This document shows, piece after piece, positions 23,540 through 34,522 of a stretch of DNA of 64,000 nt. The position numbers and the translations under genes are program-made. The number at the start of each line of letters is the position of its first letter. Positions within the stretch are counted from its first letter, which is position 1. The stretch comes from Panonychus citri (taxonomy: Eukaryota > Arthropoda > Arachnida > Trombidiformes > Tetranychidae), in the NCBI RefSeq assembly GCF_014898815.1, contig NW_026515454.1, positions 124,001-188,000 of the forward strand. The letters run 5' to 3'. Below the pieces are notes generated by a model. It was not told the origin of the DNA. It did no database searches and worked only from the letters and a program-made list of their open reading frames with translations.

Positions 23540-24327
23540 TTATTGTTGATCTTGTTGGTTTGTTGTTTCAAATTCAATTGCTTTCGTAACGTTAATTATT
23601 GGTTGTAATCCAACGATTCCTTTTTCTCTCATTAATTCAACACATTCTTCATCAATTATTCCATAGATTAATGAATGATCCACATCGAATGATTCAACTC
23701 GAAATAAAATCTCTTTTCCAAGTTCCATTTGATTTGATACTGAATCATGAACCTTTTCTGGACTAAATGCTGCGATAATACAATTTAATACAAGTGCATT
23801 CATCACTTGGGTTTTGGTGAATCTGTTGAAAGAAACAAAATAGAAGACAATTAATCATTGATCAAGATGGAAATGGTTTCACAATTTACTTGTTTATTTT
23901 ACCACGAATTATGGATCCAACCGAAGGGCAGAAAATGTAAAATCGAGCTGAGATATCCCAGAAAACGAATGGACAATCATCTTTAATTCTTCCATAATCA
24001 GATTTAAATTCAAGTTGATCATGATAAAGGAGAATACCTTGTAAACTGTGGGGAAAAAAGAAAAGAAAATCAATTAATTATTAAGAAAATAAATATAAAA
24101 AAAAACAATAAAATAGAGATGAAATTAATTTAGCAAACCTCTTACTCTATACTGTATCTATTGGTCCATTCATATTTGATTAAATCATAAATTGTATTGG
24201 CAACTTTATCCAATTTGTAAGGTGGTAATGGAACAGACAATTCTCTCTCAACAATCTTAATTAGAGAATATTCATCTTTAACCAGTTCATCTAATTGGTC
24301 AACATTTAATTCAAAAACTGAATGCAT
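23540..24327 (-). CDS. RNA polymerase I subunit RPA43-like
   Basis: Three exons with consistent phases: 24327-24146, 24045-23890 and 23822-23540 (introns 100 and 67 bp); 206 residues. The order of motifs fits the RPB7-like N-terminal tip domain of RPA43/POLR1F: an N-terminal segment with SVPLPPYKLDK, then LQGILLYHDQLEFKSDYGRI, DDCPFVFWDISARFYIFCPS, then VGSIIRGKINKFTKTQVM at the start of the OB-type half. The middle exon is the most diagnostic part. The tail ends in TNQQDQQ, so the Lys-rich C-terminal extension of human POLR1F (338 residues) is missing. A candidate AATAAA (23539-23544) overlaps the stop codon. The protein would act in the nucleolus in pre-rRNA transcription, as part of the Pol I stalk. 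The main alternative is another RPB7/RPC25 paralogue. Confidence 0.75.
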
Positions 24328-24956
24328 TTAGAATTTGATTCCAATCAATAATCAAAGAGAGAGAAAAAAAACCAAACACCAACCAAGAAGAAAAACAAAA
24401 CAAAACACAAAAAGAAACAGAAAAGAAAAACAAAGAAACTTATCAAACAGAGAAAACAATCTAACGAGTCTCAAGAATCAGACGAAAAAAAAAATCATAA
24501 CCAAAAAATCAATCAAATTTAATTTAAATTTCAATTAATTGCAATCAAGAGGAAAACAATTAAATTGGAACAAAAAAATGAAAAAAGCAAAAAATGTAAA
24601 CATAGAAAACACGTTCTTTTATGTGCTGCCATCTTTGTTCTTCATAAGTTACTATTCTTTTATTTAGTTAATCGAAATTCCCCTCAGATGGAGTCACTTT
24701 TTTCTCTTTCTTTTTTCTTTCTTTTCTGTTCTGTTGTTGTTACGCTTACTATTTGTGGATGGAAATCTTTTATGGTTTTAAAATTTTCTCTTCTGATTTA
24801 ACCTTCTTTTTTCTGTCTCTTTTTTAATTAATTATTTCTATTAATTGTTAATTGTTGATTAAAATTTTTCCCAGTGTTTTGTGTTCTATTTACCTCTCTT
24901 CCTTTTGTGGTAAAAGCAAAGGTTTCAACCTGTTGATCTACAAAAGGAAAATCAAA
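24328..24956. promoter_or_regulatory. divergent promoter region of RPA43-like and ING genes
   Basis: The two genes point away from each other with 629 bp between start codons. The region contains AAGATGGCAGC on the minus strand (about 24629-24639) and CAGATGGAGTCAC on the plus strand (24685-24697). A very similar 12-mer lies upstream of the mitochondrial gene at 28119. The part nearest the RPA43-like gene is A-rich. Confidence 0.5.
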
Positions 24957-26294
24957 ATGTGGGGCTCGTCCTCAGGTTACATTGGATCTTCATCTGATCC
25001 GTCTGGTTCAATTACCAATATAGCTCAATATATTGAGGATTACATTGATTTGGTTGAAAATATACCCAATGATATAGCTCGCCATGTTAGTCGTTTACAT
25101 GAATATAATAATAGATATTACCAGTTATTGGATAAATTGGAGAAAATCTGGAAAACAATAACTCATTGTTCAAATTCTATATTAACTAATGGTGGTGATC
25201 AGTTAAACGGTGGCGGTAATACTTCATTATCATCTTCATTTTCTTCATCTGTACCTACAACAATAACATCTTCAACATTAACCTCATCTTCATCACAATT
25301 ACACTCATCTTCATCTAAAACAGAAATTAAATCAAGTACAAACATTAAAAATAATCACACATCATCATCATCATCATCATTACCATCATCAACAACAACA
25401 ACAACATCTTTAATAACCAAATCCAATAGTAACTATAACATTAACCATGAAATTGGAAATAAAAGTGACAAAAATAGTGGCAATGGAAATGATTTGCTGT
25501 TAAATTACACAACGGATTCAAGGAAAGGTTTAAAAGCTGTTGTTGGACTTCAAAAATGTCTCATTGAAATACAAGAGATTTCAGATGAGAAGCTGTTTAT
25601 TGTACAAAGTATATTGGATCAACTGGATTGTAAAGCTCGCCAATTAGATTATGATCATCGTAGTGTAACAATAGGTAATTTCGCCCATAATTTAAATAGT
25701 AATGCATCTAAAGGTTTAGCCAGTCTAATTGGAGCTTCAAATGATACAACAAATCACATCTCTGATGCCAATGGTTTAACCAATAATGTGGATTCCGGTG
25801 GAGGCGGTAAAGGAGGAGGAGAAATAACATCAACAAAAGATAATAGTAATTTAAACAATAATGGAACAAGTCTGAGTGCCACAGTAAACAATAATTGTAC
25901 ATCAAATACATTATCTAACAAAAGATCATCATCAAGACGTAATTTATCCAATAAACAAGAGATTTCAAATGGTGAAATAACATCTAACCATAAGAGAGGA
26001 GTAAAAAGAGGTGGCGGTGTTAAAGGTTCTAAAGATATTAAAAGGAATAAATCAACAAAGGAAGTGTTAAACACTAGTCCACCAACACTTTATGAAGATA
26101 CACCAATCGATCCCGATGAGCCAACCTACTGTTCCTGTGAGCAAGTTTCCTATGGCGAAATGATTTGTTGTGATAATGCTCAGTGTCCAATTGAATGGTT
26201 TCACTTTGCTTGTGTTTCCTTAACCACCAAACCAAAGGGTAAATGGTATTGTCCCAATTGTAGAGGCGACCGATCAAATATTCCCAAAAAGTGA
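24957..26294 (+). CDS. ING1/2-type inhibitor of growth protein with PHD finger
   Basis: A single coding exon of 445 residues. I start at ATG 24957 (MWGSSSGYIG), since the frame upstream has hydrophobic, UTR-like sequence. The N-terminal ING helix (about residues 18-72, IAQYIEDYIDLVENIPNDI) and its partner helix (about 190-237, GLQKCLIEIQEISDEKLFIV) are both present. They are separated by about 110 residues rich in Ser, Thr and Asn, where human ING1 has only a tight turn. A basic, Asn/Gly-rich region (about 240-375) precedes the C-terminal PHD finger (about 390-436: TYCSCEQVSYGEMICCDN, CPIEWFHFACV, GKWYCPNC), which is nearly identical to ING1/2 and should read H3K4me3. ING1/2 act in Sin3-HDAC complexes. 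It is divergent to the RPA43-like gene. Confidence 0.95.
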   Translation: MWGSSSGYIGSSSDPSGSITNIAQYIEDYIDLVENIPNDIARHVSRLHEYNNRYYQLLDKLEKIWKTITHCSNSILTNGGDQLNGGGNTSLSSSFSSSVPTTITSSTLTSSSSQLHSSSSKTEIKSSTNIKNNHTSSSSSSLPSSTTTTTSLITKSNSNYNINHEIGNKSDKNSGNGNDLLLNYTTDSRKGLKAVVGLQKCLIEIQEISDEKLFIVQSILDQLDCKARQLDYDHRSVTIGNFAHNLNSNASKGLASLIGASNDTTNHISDANGLTNNVDSGGGGKGGGEITSTKDNSNLNNNGTSLSATVNNNCTSNTLSNKRSSSRRNLSNKQEISNGEITSNHKRGVKRGGGVKGSKDIKRNKSTKEVLNTSPPTLYEDTPIDPDEPTYCSCEQVSYGEMICCDNAQCPIEWFHFACVSLTTKPKGKWYCPNCRGDRSNIPKK

Positions 26295-27675
26295 CAAATG
26301 GAGATGAAATTACCACCACCATCACCATCACAACAACAACAACAACACACAATCAAACAATTAATTTTTTTCTTCTCACCTTCCTTATTTTTCCTTTCTT
26401 TTTTGTTTTGATTTTCCTTTCTATAAAAATCAACAACCAAACTGTGCAACTGTGAAAAAAAAGAGCAAAACATTTAAAGGAAAGACAAAAATACTTTATA
26501 TCTACACAAAATATATATATACTTACTCTTATATCTACTAATTAATGTATATATATGTTTGTGCACAGTTAATTTTCAACGAATGCAAAAAAAAACAAAT
26601 CACCACGGAGAGAAAAACACAAAAACTCAAGTGACATCTAATTTTTTGCTGCTACAATTTTCATCTCACATCATCGTCTCAACTTATAAAAACAACAACA
26701 TTCACTCACCGCCATCAAAATCCACTACAATCATCACACAGCATTAGCACTACCTCTCTCTCTCTCTCTCTCTCGTTCGTTTTTCTCTTTGTTTTCATCC
26801 TTTTCTCTATTTCTACTTCAATCTTCTCTCTCTCACTATTTTTTTCTTCCTTCATCTTAACCGTTGATGCAAGACCAAAATTTTGCAAAATTTATGCCAT
26901 TTCAATTATCTGTTAGCAAAACGAAATCATCTTCTCCCTCCCTCTCCCTCTCTTTCTTTCTCCTTTTTCTAATTCCTTGTTTCAATTCTTCGTCTTAAAA
27001 TTATCATAGTGATAAATTGATTTTTACCTCTCCCATTTGTCTTAATTTTTAAACGAATGGTTTAAAGCTGAAAACAAAAACAACTCATTAAACTAAAAAA
27101 CATGAAATCCCAGCCTTTTTCCTCTCTCACTCTCACTCTCTCTCTCTCTATAATATTAAATTGTAATCATCTTTTTCCTCTTCTCATTTTCCCTTCCAAG
27201 AGATTTTCATTGAAACAATTTTCGACTCAAATCAATTTCAATTGTACTGAATTGTATATATGACTTTTACCATCTCGGTTTTGTCATATTAAAAAACAAA
27301 TAAAATTATAAAAAATACATTTAAATGTGTTTACTAATTGGTTTTTGTTTCTTCCATCTTCTTACTATGGGCTAATTACAATTGTTTAAGATTGAAGAAT
27401 CAGTTTGGTTACTGTTAGTCTTTTTCTTTCATTAAATGAAATTCATTTATTCCTCTTTTTGGATGGTTAGGCCTGAGAACATAATTATGATGTAAGATGA
27501 ATATTGACACGGGAATAGGTTAATTTAACGAACAACCGGATTAAGACAATCCATGACAGAAATTGGAAACTCTATTGATTTACAATCGAAATATTTAACT
27601 TTTATTTTGACCACTGGCTAAAGATCTAACATATTTTAGATACACACTCTAAATAGATTGAAACATTTAGATAGC
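26295..27675 (+). other. 3' UTR and downstream flank of ING gene
   Basis: Long CT-rich and A-rich stretches without coding frames, including CT tracts at about 26754-26774 and 27120-27150. A candidate AATAAA lies at 27299-27304. The end near 27600-27675 would be the 3' flank of the minus-strand mitochondrial gene. Confidence 0.5.
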
Positions 27676-28119
27676 TTATTCCTTGGTTTCTTCTGTAAAT
27701 TAAGAAAAAGAGAAATCAATGGATTAATCAGATGAAATCTAATGTAATTTACATGGGAAAAAGTTACACAAGAAAAAATAATGTTCACCTTTAGCAGCCG
27801 CTAATTCATGTCTCCAAGGGTAATTTAAAATTGGAACATGTTTGTAAACATATTTCCATTCACAGACAAATGTAGCGAAAATACCAAGAGCAGCACCCCA
27901 ACGAACAGCTGATGGAATCCTAATTAAAAGTAGGGACAAGAAGACAAGAGAAAAATAGCAAAAAAATATAAGTAAAAATCACAATTAAAAACCAAATTAA
28001 ACAATAGAAAACACTTACCATGGTAAAGCTTTATATTGAATATTTGATGTCATTCTTGGGAACAAAGCTTCCCGATCTAAGCCAACTGATCTTTTCTGTG
28101 GACCTGGAGCAAGATGCAT
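27676..28119 (-). CDS. small mitochondrial inner-membrane protein, bc1 subunit 10 (UQCR11)-like
   Basis: Three exons with matching phases: 28119-28019, 27919-27789 and 27692-27676 (introns 99 and 96 bp); 82 residues. The core WIPSAVRWGAALGIFATF, then CEWKYVYKHVPIL follows the pattern of the 6.4-kDa cytochrome bc1 subunit (W-[VI]-P-x-A-x(3)-G-A, a membrane helix, then [DE]-W-[KR]-x(3)-x-V-P). The N-terminal 22 residues before an internal Met23 are extra; starting at Met23 would give about 60 residues, near the family length. The C-terminus is polar (ELAAAKEETKE). The last exon carries only 17 nt, so the gene is easy to miss. Another small single-pass respiratory-chain subunit is the alternative. 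Confidence 0.68.
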
Positions 28120-28610
28120 GATGAATAAATAATAACCACTAATTGAGTAAAACAATAAAATTAGGGACAAAAAGAAATTACAATTAGAACAATTAAATTT
28201 CGGTTAATTGTTAAATGTAAACACTAAGAATTGACCTCAGATTTAACCAGAAAATCAACCAAGGTGAAAAAAGAAACTGGGTGACTCCATCTAGCGAACG
28301 AAAAGTCAACTAAATCGAACGAATTTTTTTTCAATTTCATTTTTATTCTCATTTCAATTTCTTGTTTGGGTTTTAATTGTTTATTTGTTTCTCTCTTTTT
28401 CATTAGACAATTAAATTGTTTTTTAATTGTGATTTGATTTTGTAGTCAAGGAAGAAATTGGAACAGTTAAACTTGTCGAATATATTTTGTTCTTTTCCAT
28501 TTTGTTCTGTGATTTTGTTTTCTCTTTTAATTCTATAGATGGATCCATGGGTTTTTCGTTTGTGAAATATTTTCTTCCCTTTGGTAAACGCAATCTCTTT
28601 TTCTTTCAAG
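28120..28610. promoter_or_regulatory. promoter side of UQCR11-like gene; 5' part of next plus gene
   Basis: The minus-strand word CTAGATGGAGTCAC (complement of 28281-28294) lies about 165 bp upstream of the UQCR11-like start. The rest is AT-rich. The plus-strand gene that follows should have its missing first exon here or further away; no convincing ATG exon that fits in phase was found. Confidence 0.45.
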
Positions 28611-31600
28611 GAAAATGTGCAAGACGATCAATATATTCAGTGTATTCATTTTGGTAATTCTCATCATATAATACGCATGTATTTAGGTTTATCAAATGTT
28701 GGAAAAGTTGTCATTCATTGTAAATGTAAGTATTCAACAGTGAGTTTGCAAACGCATTTTCAAGGCTTTTTTTCCTCTTGTTATTTTATATTGTGTATAA
28801 CCAAGTTTGCTTACTTCACTTGAACTCACTTTCTTTTTTCTATTTTTTAACTGTTTACATTTATATACAAATATACATACATAAATATATATAAATATAC
28901 ATATAAATATATATATATATAAAAATAAGCATAATATTAAGTGAATTAAACATTTATATTACCAACAAAGCCGAGGATTTCAATACGGCACTTATCATCT
29001 TTAAATATCACCATTCCACCACAAAATGGAGCAAAGTAAGTGTGCTTGCTGTCTTCGACAATTTTCATCCATGTTGGCCAAGACACGTTAAAGTCAGTAT
29101 CACGTCTGCTTTCTATTTTGACAAGGCCTCAGCGCTGGAAGTGGTAAGTGTTTGTCTTTTTGTCTAATTATTCATGTAAAACATGATCCAATCAAGGATT
29201 GTTTCATCATTACCATCATCAGAATCTGTAGCATTTCCTTGTATCTTCTATCTCTCTTTCTCTCCCTTCTCGACTTTTATGTAGTGCTAACCGTTACCTT
29301 AAATATATATATGAAATGTATATATGATATTATATTTGCTGAGATCTTTAGCCAGAGCCATTTATTGGCTCGAAGTAGTATTCGAGAGGGTCTTCACACT
29401 ATGGGTTCATTTTTCTTATGGTGCAGAAGCAAAACACCAGTAACTCGATTCTTTTTTTCAAGAGTTGAGCCCGTTAACCACCAAGCTCAGGCATGACATT
29501 GGAGTTAAACCTCTCGACTACTGTAAAGAGAGAGAGAAAGATGGAAAGAAAGAGAATAGAAAATAAGAGAAGAGAAACAAGAAAATCGATTGAAAGAATT
29601 AGGGAAAACAGAAGATGAGATGAGAAGAAAAATAGATTATTATTGATTATATATTTGCAGATTAAATTGTCAGTTGATGAAAAGATAGAAAATTCTGATT
29701 GAAGGATAATTAGAATGAGCATTTTCTTTTCTTCTTCTATCCTTGTAAACTCCTTGTTTAGTCTTTGACATTGATAAATTCTAATAATTGTTGTTTTCTA
29801 TTAAATTGTGATATTCCAAGGTATCAGCCGTTGATGTAGATAATGGAAGAGGACCACCTCCAGCGCCCCCCGGTTCTGGACCAGGGCAATATCCTATTAG
29901 TACCAGAGGAGGAGGAGGTTATCATTTATGTGATCATCAAATCGGAAGTCATGGGCATCACCATGGACTAGCCGATAGAAATTACAACAGTTATCGAAGT
30001 AGTGGTGGTTTATATGGTTGTACCAGCAGCCGAGAACCTAGAATTAATATTAGAAAAGATTATATTATTGGCCAAGGTATTAATACAAGTAGTAACTTAA
30101 ACAATAGCAGTAGCACCAATCGACGAACCAGTACGGGTCTGGGTTTACTTGGTGGACCTAATTATACTAGTTGCATTATTACTGGACGACATCACTCAAC
30201 CCCAGGTATATTAACCAATAATCATAATATTAATACTTCAAATCATTTAAACAATGAAATAACCAAATGTTCAATTCGTGAATCTCCTCTCTCTTCTCAA
30301 CATTACAATAACCGTGACCATCATAACCACGATCACCATCAATACCACAATCAAAATCGTAATCAACATCATCATCATCACCATGAAAACAATTTTAATC
30401 CATCAAAATATCATCAATATTTACCATCATCTTCAGTTGCCTCCTCGGTGGTTAACTCATCTCATCCACCCCCTCCCATACCTCCACAACCACCACCTTC
30501 CTTATTACCCCCACCTCCACCAACAGGTTCGTCCATTGTACCTCATCATCATCATCATCATCATACTCATCATCATACAAAAACTCAACCACCACCACCA
30601 CCACCTCCCCCACCTCTAACAGCATCTCAAAATTTACCACCGCCTCCGCCCTCGAATGCTATTATTGGTAACACTGCCCACTGTAACTCTGATACCAGAA
30701 CAGGTTCTACCTTTGATTCCCGTTATTATGGTGTTATGAACACTGGGGCAATTGATCCTTCCTTGCCACGAACAAGAAGCTCATCTTACCGAAAAGGTAA
30801 AAATATCGTTCCTACTATTAATGATAATAATATTTCCGTTTCCTTTTTGATTACTACTAGAATTCAATCCATAACCAGATCTATTCAGCATCATTTACTC
30901 AAGTCAATTTCCTATATTCATTTTGATTGAACTTATTTAGATTACCATGCATCTAACTACATTAAAATGAAAATTTCCTCATATAATACATAAGGTTTAC
31001 TTAAAACAACCATTGATTGTTCAATTAGCTTAGACGATATTAATGATAGACTGAAACTTGGAAGAGAAAGTTTAAAATTGCAGTTTTTTTGCTTCTTGAA
31101 ACAAAAAATTATTATTTTTTAATGAGATGGATACTGAAAAAGGAGATTGAAAAGAAAGTCAATTTCAGAATCTTTTCTTTTTTTTTCTTTATCATCCTCA
31201 TCAACATCATCAACATTTTAATCTAATGATGTTACGCAGAGTAATACCCAATTGTTTTGACTGCGCATTGTTACAAATTTCAACTTAACCGATTTTTCCT
31301 CTTCTCTGTCTCCTTCTCTCTCTCTCTCCTCTCTGTCTCTCTCTCTCTCTTCCTGCTCATCCTTTTCCTCTCTACGGCTTCATATGAATAGGGCCTTGTT
31401 ATCAGGGATACAATGCTTCCAATGCAACCTTAGATTGTAGTGGGGTCGATGGAAGTGAGAATACAGTCCTGGCCAGTGGAATGGACATTGATGATCAAGA
31501 TGCTGATCCAAATCATCCACAGAATCCTTACCACCACCGGTCATCAGGAAATCCCCGGGTGAGAGCCTTAAATCAAGTAATAAGTCAACAGAGGAGGTCA

Positions 31601-31723
31601 TTAAGGTATCGATCATCATCACAACCATTGATGAAAGCATCTTCCCTAATTATTGGGCTGGTGGCCGTATTAATCATTGGTTTCATAGTATTATCACCTC
31701 TCTTCCATATTTTGCTTCCCTGA
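28611..31723 (+). CDS. His/Pro-rich C-terminally anchored membrane protein (5' end unresolved)
   Basis: Four exons with consecutive matching phases: 28611-28725 (after TTTCTTTCAAG, before GTAAGT), 28971-29143 (before GTAAGT), 29821-30796 and 31392-31723; 531 residues without the first exon. The first two exons encode a compact, non-repetitive part (CIHFGNSHHIIRMYLGLSN, KVVIHCKSEDFNTALIIFKY, RHVKVSITSAFYFDKASALE). Exon 3 is low complexity: Gly, Asn and His runs, seven consecutive His, and several proline runs of the kind that bind SH3/WW/EVH1 domains. Exon 4 has one membrane segment at the extreme C-terminus (SSLIIGLVAVLIIGFIVLS) preceded by a basic stretch (QQRRSLRYRSSSQ), suggesting a tail-anchored or type II/III topology. 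AATAAA lies at 31745-31750. I do not recognise the family. The second exon is also open on the minus strand. Confidence 0.72.
29144..29820 (+). other. intron 2 of the membrane-protein gene, with tRNA-like segment
   Basis: A 677-bp intron, longer than most here. About 29340-29510 is less AT-rich than its surroundings; on the minus strand it contains TGAGCTTGGTGGTTAACGGG, resembling a tRNA D-arm/A-box, with a nearby ATCGAGTT as a weak B-box candidate. It could be a short tRNA-derived repeat. The plus-strand frame through it (29152-29496) is not supported as an exon. Confidence 0.35.
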
Positions 31724-32566
31724 AGATATATATATATATATTAAAATAAAACAAAAAAAAACTAAAATTATAAAATTAAAAATAAGACAAAAAAATCAGT
31801 TCATTTTTTACTGATCACATATTAGAAGATTAGAATTAGAATCATCGGAAAGAAGAGTGAAAGAGAAAAACAAAATAGAGTAAAAATTAGTTCTAAAAGA
31901 CTAAGAATAATAGAGAGAATTAGAAAACACCATGAAAAGATTACATGGTAACATAATTTGTGAGAAATTCTTTTTACACCCAATCAAGTTCAAGGTGGAA
32001 AACTGATCCATCATGTTAACCCCTTGATTCCCAATTCCATTGATGATCAATTAAAATCACTATTGATTAACAGTGACAATTATAATCTCTCAACTATGAG
32101 GATAAAAAGACTAATCCAACCAACGATAAATGAATTAAGCAACATGAAGATTCTGAATTATCAACAATTATCATGATAATATTAGAAATTCAAATACAAT
32201 TGAAAAGAAAGTAAATAAATGTTACTTTTAAAAAGCTAATTAAAGTAACAATAATTGCGATGATGATTAACATGACAAGAATTAGCGAACCAGAAATTAG
32301 ATGAAGAAAAAGATTGATCGTTATTGTGGATTAAAAATTAATCTTATTCTCAGATTCTAATAATATGTATGAGAAAATAACTATTACCTGACACTGGGAA
32401 TTTTATTGTCATGATAATACTTGACTTGGAATAGGAAAGTTTAATAGTTGTTAGATTGCAGAATTTATTTATATATATGATAATGTGGTGAGAAGATGAT
32501 GAAGATGAGATGGAAAATCAAATTCCCAATGGTGATGAGAGTTTTTCTTCATCAGTCCAGAACTTC
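31724..32566. other. 3' flank of membrane-protein gene
   Basis: AT-rich. It starts with a TA run (31727-31741) and a poly(A) signal. No coding frame. Confidence 0.5.
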
Positions 32567-32808
32567 ATGAGAATGATTCTCATCATTTTCATATTCTATC
32601 TCCATGTTGAAGGAATGAAAAAACCTTCAGGTAAGTTTATTTTGTCCAAAAGTTTCTGTTTATTTGTGTGATTAGTTTTTACCGTTACTTTTTTTGTTAT
32701 ATTTCGTCTTCTTATTCATACATAAAATATCACAACTTGACTATTTAAATTGTCGCCATGATAATCTTTCAGTTTTCTCATTCTCATTTTGCTGGAAGCA
32801 AAGTTCAG
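32567..32808 (+). CDS. possible first two exons of a secreted protein gene
   Basis: ATG at 32567 opens MRMILIIFIFYLHVEGMKKP, a good signal-peptide profile, and runs into CTTCAG|GTAAGTTT at 32630. A 36-nt second exon (32773-32808, after ATCTTTCAG and before GTAAGAC) keeps phase 1 and encodes VFSFSFCWKQSS. No third exon can be given with confidence. A possible terminal exon after TTATCAG at about 33001 would end quickly (ESELRLTPEITIN, stop). Either this is a tiny secreted protein, the start of a gene with very long introns, or chance. Confidence 0.35.
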
Positions 32809-34488
32809 GTAAGACTTTGAGAGAGAGAGAGAGAAAGAGATAATTATATTTGAAACATTTCACTTGGCTGATCAGTTGTTCATTTACCTTGATTATAATC
32901 ACAAAGAAGGTTAATAATAATTATTGTTTAAGTTGATTGAAGCTCTTGTATTATTTTGCATGAGTTGATCAAGGAAAACGTTGGCGTGACCAATTATCAG
33001 AATCAGAATTACGCCTTACACCAGAAATTACAATCAACTGAACAGAGAGAGAGAGAGAGAGAGAGAAAATGAATCTGAATCAGAATTTGAGAAACAAAGA
33101 GATGAACAAAGTTTCACCAACTCACATGATAACCCGGATTCTGTAATCTGAATACAATTTGAAAGATATTAATTATTATTGAATTCACATGAAATTAAGT
33201 TCATTTGGGAGCATGAGTTTTATGAATATACCTGATATATAATAACCATGTTACACCAGAAATTAGTAGTATATAAGTAATAATATATTTCATTGAGAAT
33301 CGGAATCAGAATCAATAATCTGCATCATAATAAAACAGGGAGGAGGATGATGATGATTATCATCATCATCATCATTATTATTATTATGATGATGATGAAA
33401 AACGGATTTGCAATAACAAAAAGTGAATATGAAACTTATTCAGTTTCTCATGCTAAGTTGATTATAACCATGGTAATAATAATCATGGTAATCATGATAA
33501 ACTAATGATAATATTAAAGTACAACATTCATTGAGGATGAAATATAATTTAATCATTGTTTTTATGAGAATGAAAATTTTTCAATTATCCTCCATGTGTA
33601 TTTATATACAATAACCTGTTATTTTCATGATTTCATCGGGTTCATGATAATTATTACCTGAGTATTTCCAATGTTCACCTTATCATTATACAATTAGGAA
33701 TCTAATTGGGGGGTGAAATGTGTTAAATTGACGAGGAAGAATATGAACAAAATTCATCTTCTTTTCAACTTTAATTATGCATATTAATAACTGGATTTAA
33801 TTTGAGAATATCATGTAAATTAACATGATGATTAGTTGATTAGGTTAATTTACTATCAAAGTATTTCCAATGTTACAAATGTTGACAAATTTTACTCTCA
33901 TTTGGATATTTAGGTTTCTCTTTTTTTTTGTTTTGTTTTATTTTCGTGACAATTTGTTTCTAAACGAATACAATTAAATATATTCACTGATTGTGATAAT
34001 TTAAGTGAGAGAGAGAGAAAGAGAAACAATTATATTGTAAATTAAATTTCTCATCATCATCTTCAACAATTTAGATCAATTAAAACTAAATTAGTGGTTG
34101 AAAGAAAATCAACTTAACCGTAATTCATGAATTCAATTGAATTTCAAGTTGAAATTAGATAATCAACTAAATGTTAGCCTATTCATTGGAATTGTCAATT
34201 AATCATTATCATTATAATCATTATGATGATGCAGATAATTTCATCAATTTAATTTTCTCTTGTTTATCAGAATTCTGAGTCTGTGTGTGAGAGAGAGCGA
34301 GGGAGAGGGAGAGCTAAAAGTCAATCTGATGAAGAAAAAAATAAATCACCAAGTTAATTAATTCTAACTGGTCGTAAGCAATTTACATAATCAAGTGAAT
34401 TTTTTTCTTCTCTTGTTCTTGATTCAGTGCTACAGGGAAGTCTTTCAACCATGGGTGACATGGGGAGTGGAACTGAGGATGGGAGTGG

Positions 34489-34494
<6 letters not shown>

Positions 34495-34521
<27 letters not shown>
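34495..34521. repeat. GA microsatellite
   Basis: Perfect GA dinucleotide tract directly after a G-rich stretch (34450-34493). Confidence 0.85.

Positions 34522-34522
<1 letters not shown>

Noticed and set aside
25708..26473. Several minus-strand frames opposite the ING gene
   Set aside because: They are antisense shadows of ING coding sequence and of CAA/CAT repeats in its 3' UTR.
30278..30640. Other-frame Ile/Asn-rich and Val-rich frames in the membrane-protein gene
   Set aside because: They are alternate-frame and antisense readings of the His/Pro-rich exon.
34426..34521. Possible coding exon after TTGATTCAG
   Set aside because: It joins in phase to the mini-exons at 32567-32808 but runs straight into a GA tract coding Arg/Glu, with no convincing end.
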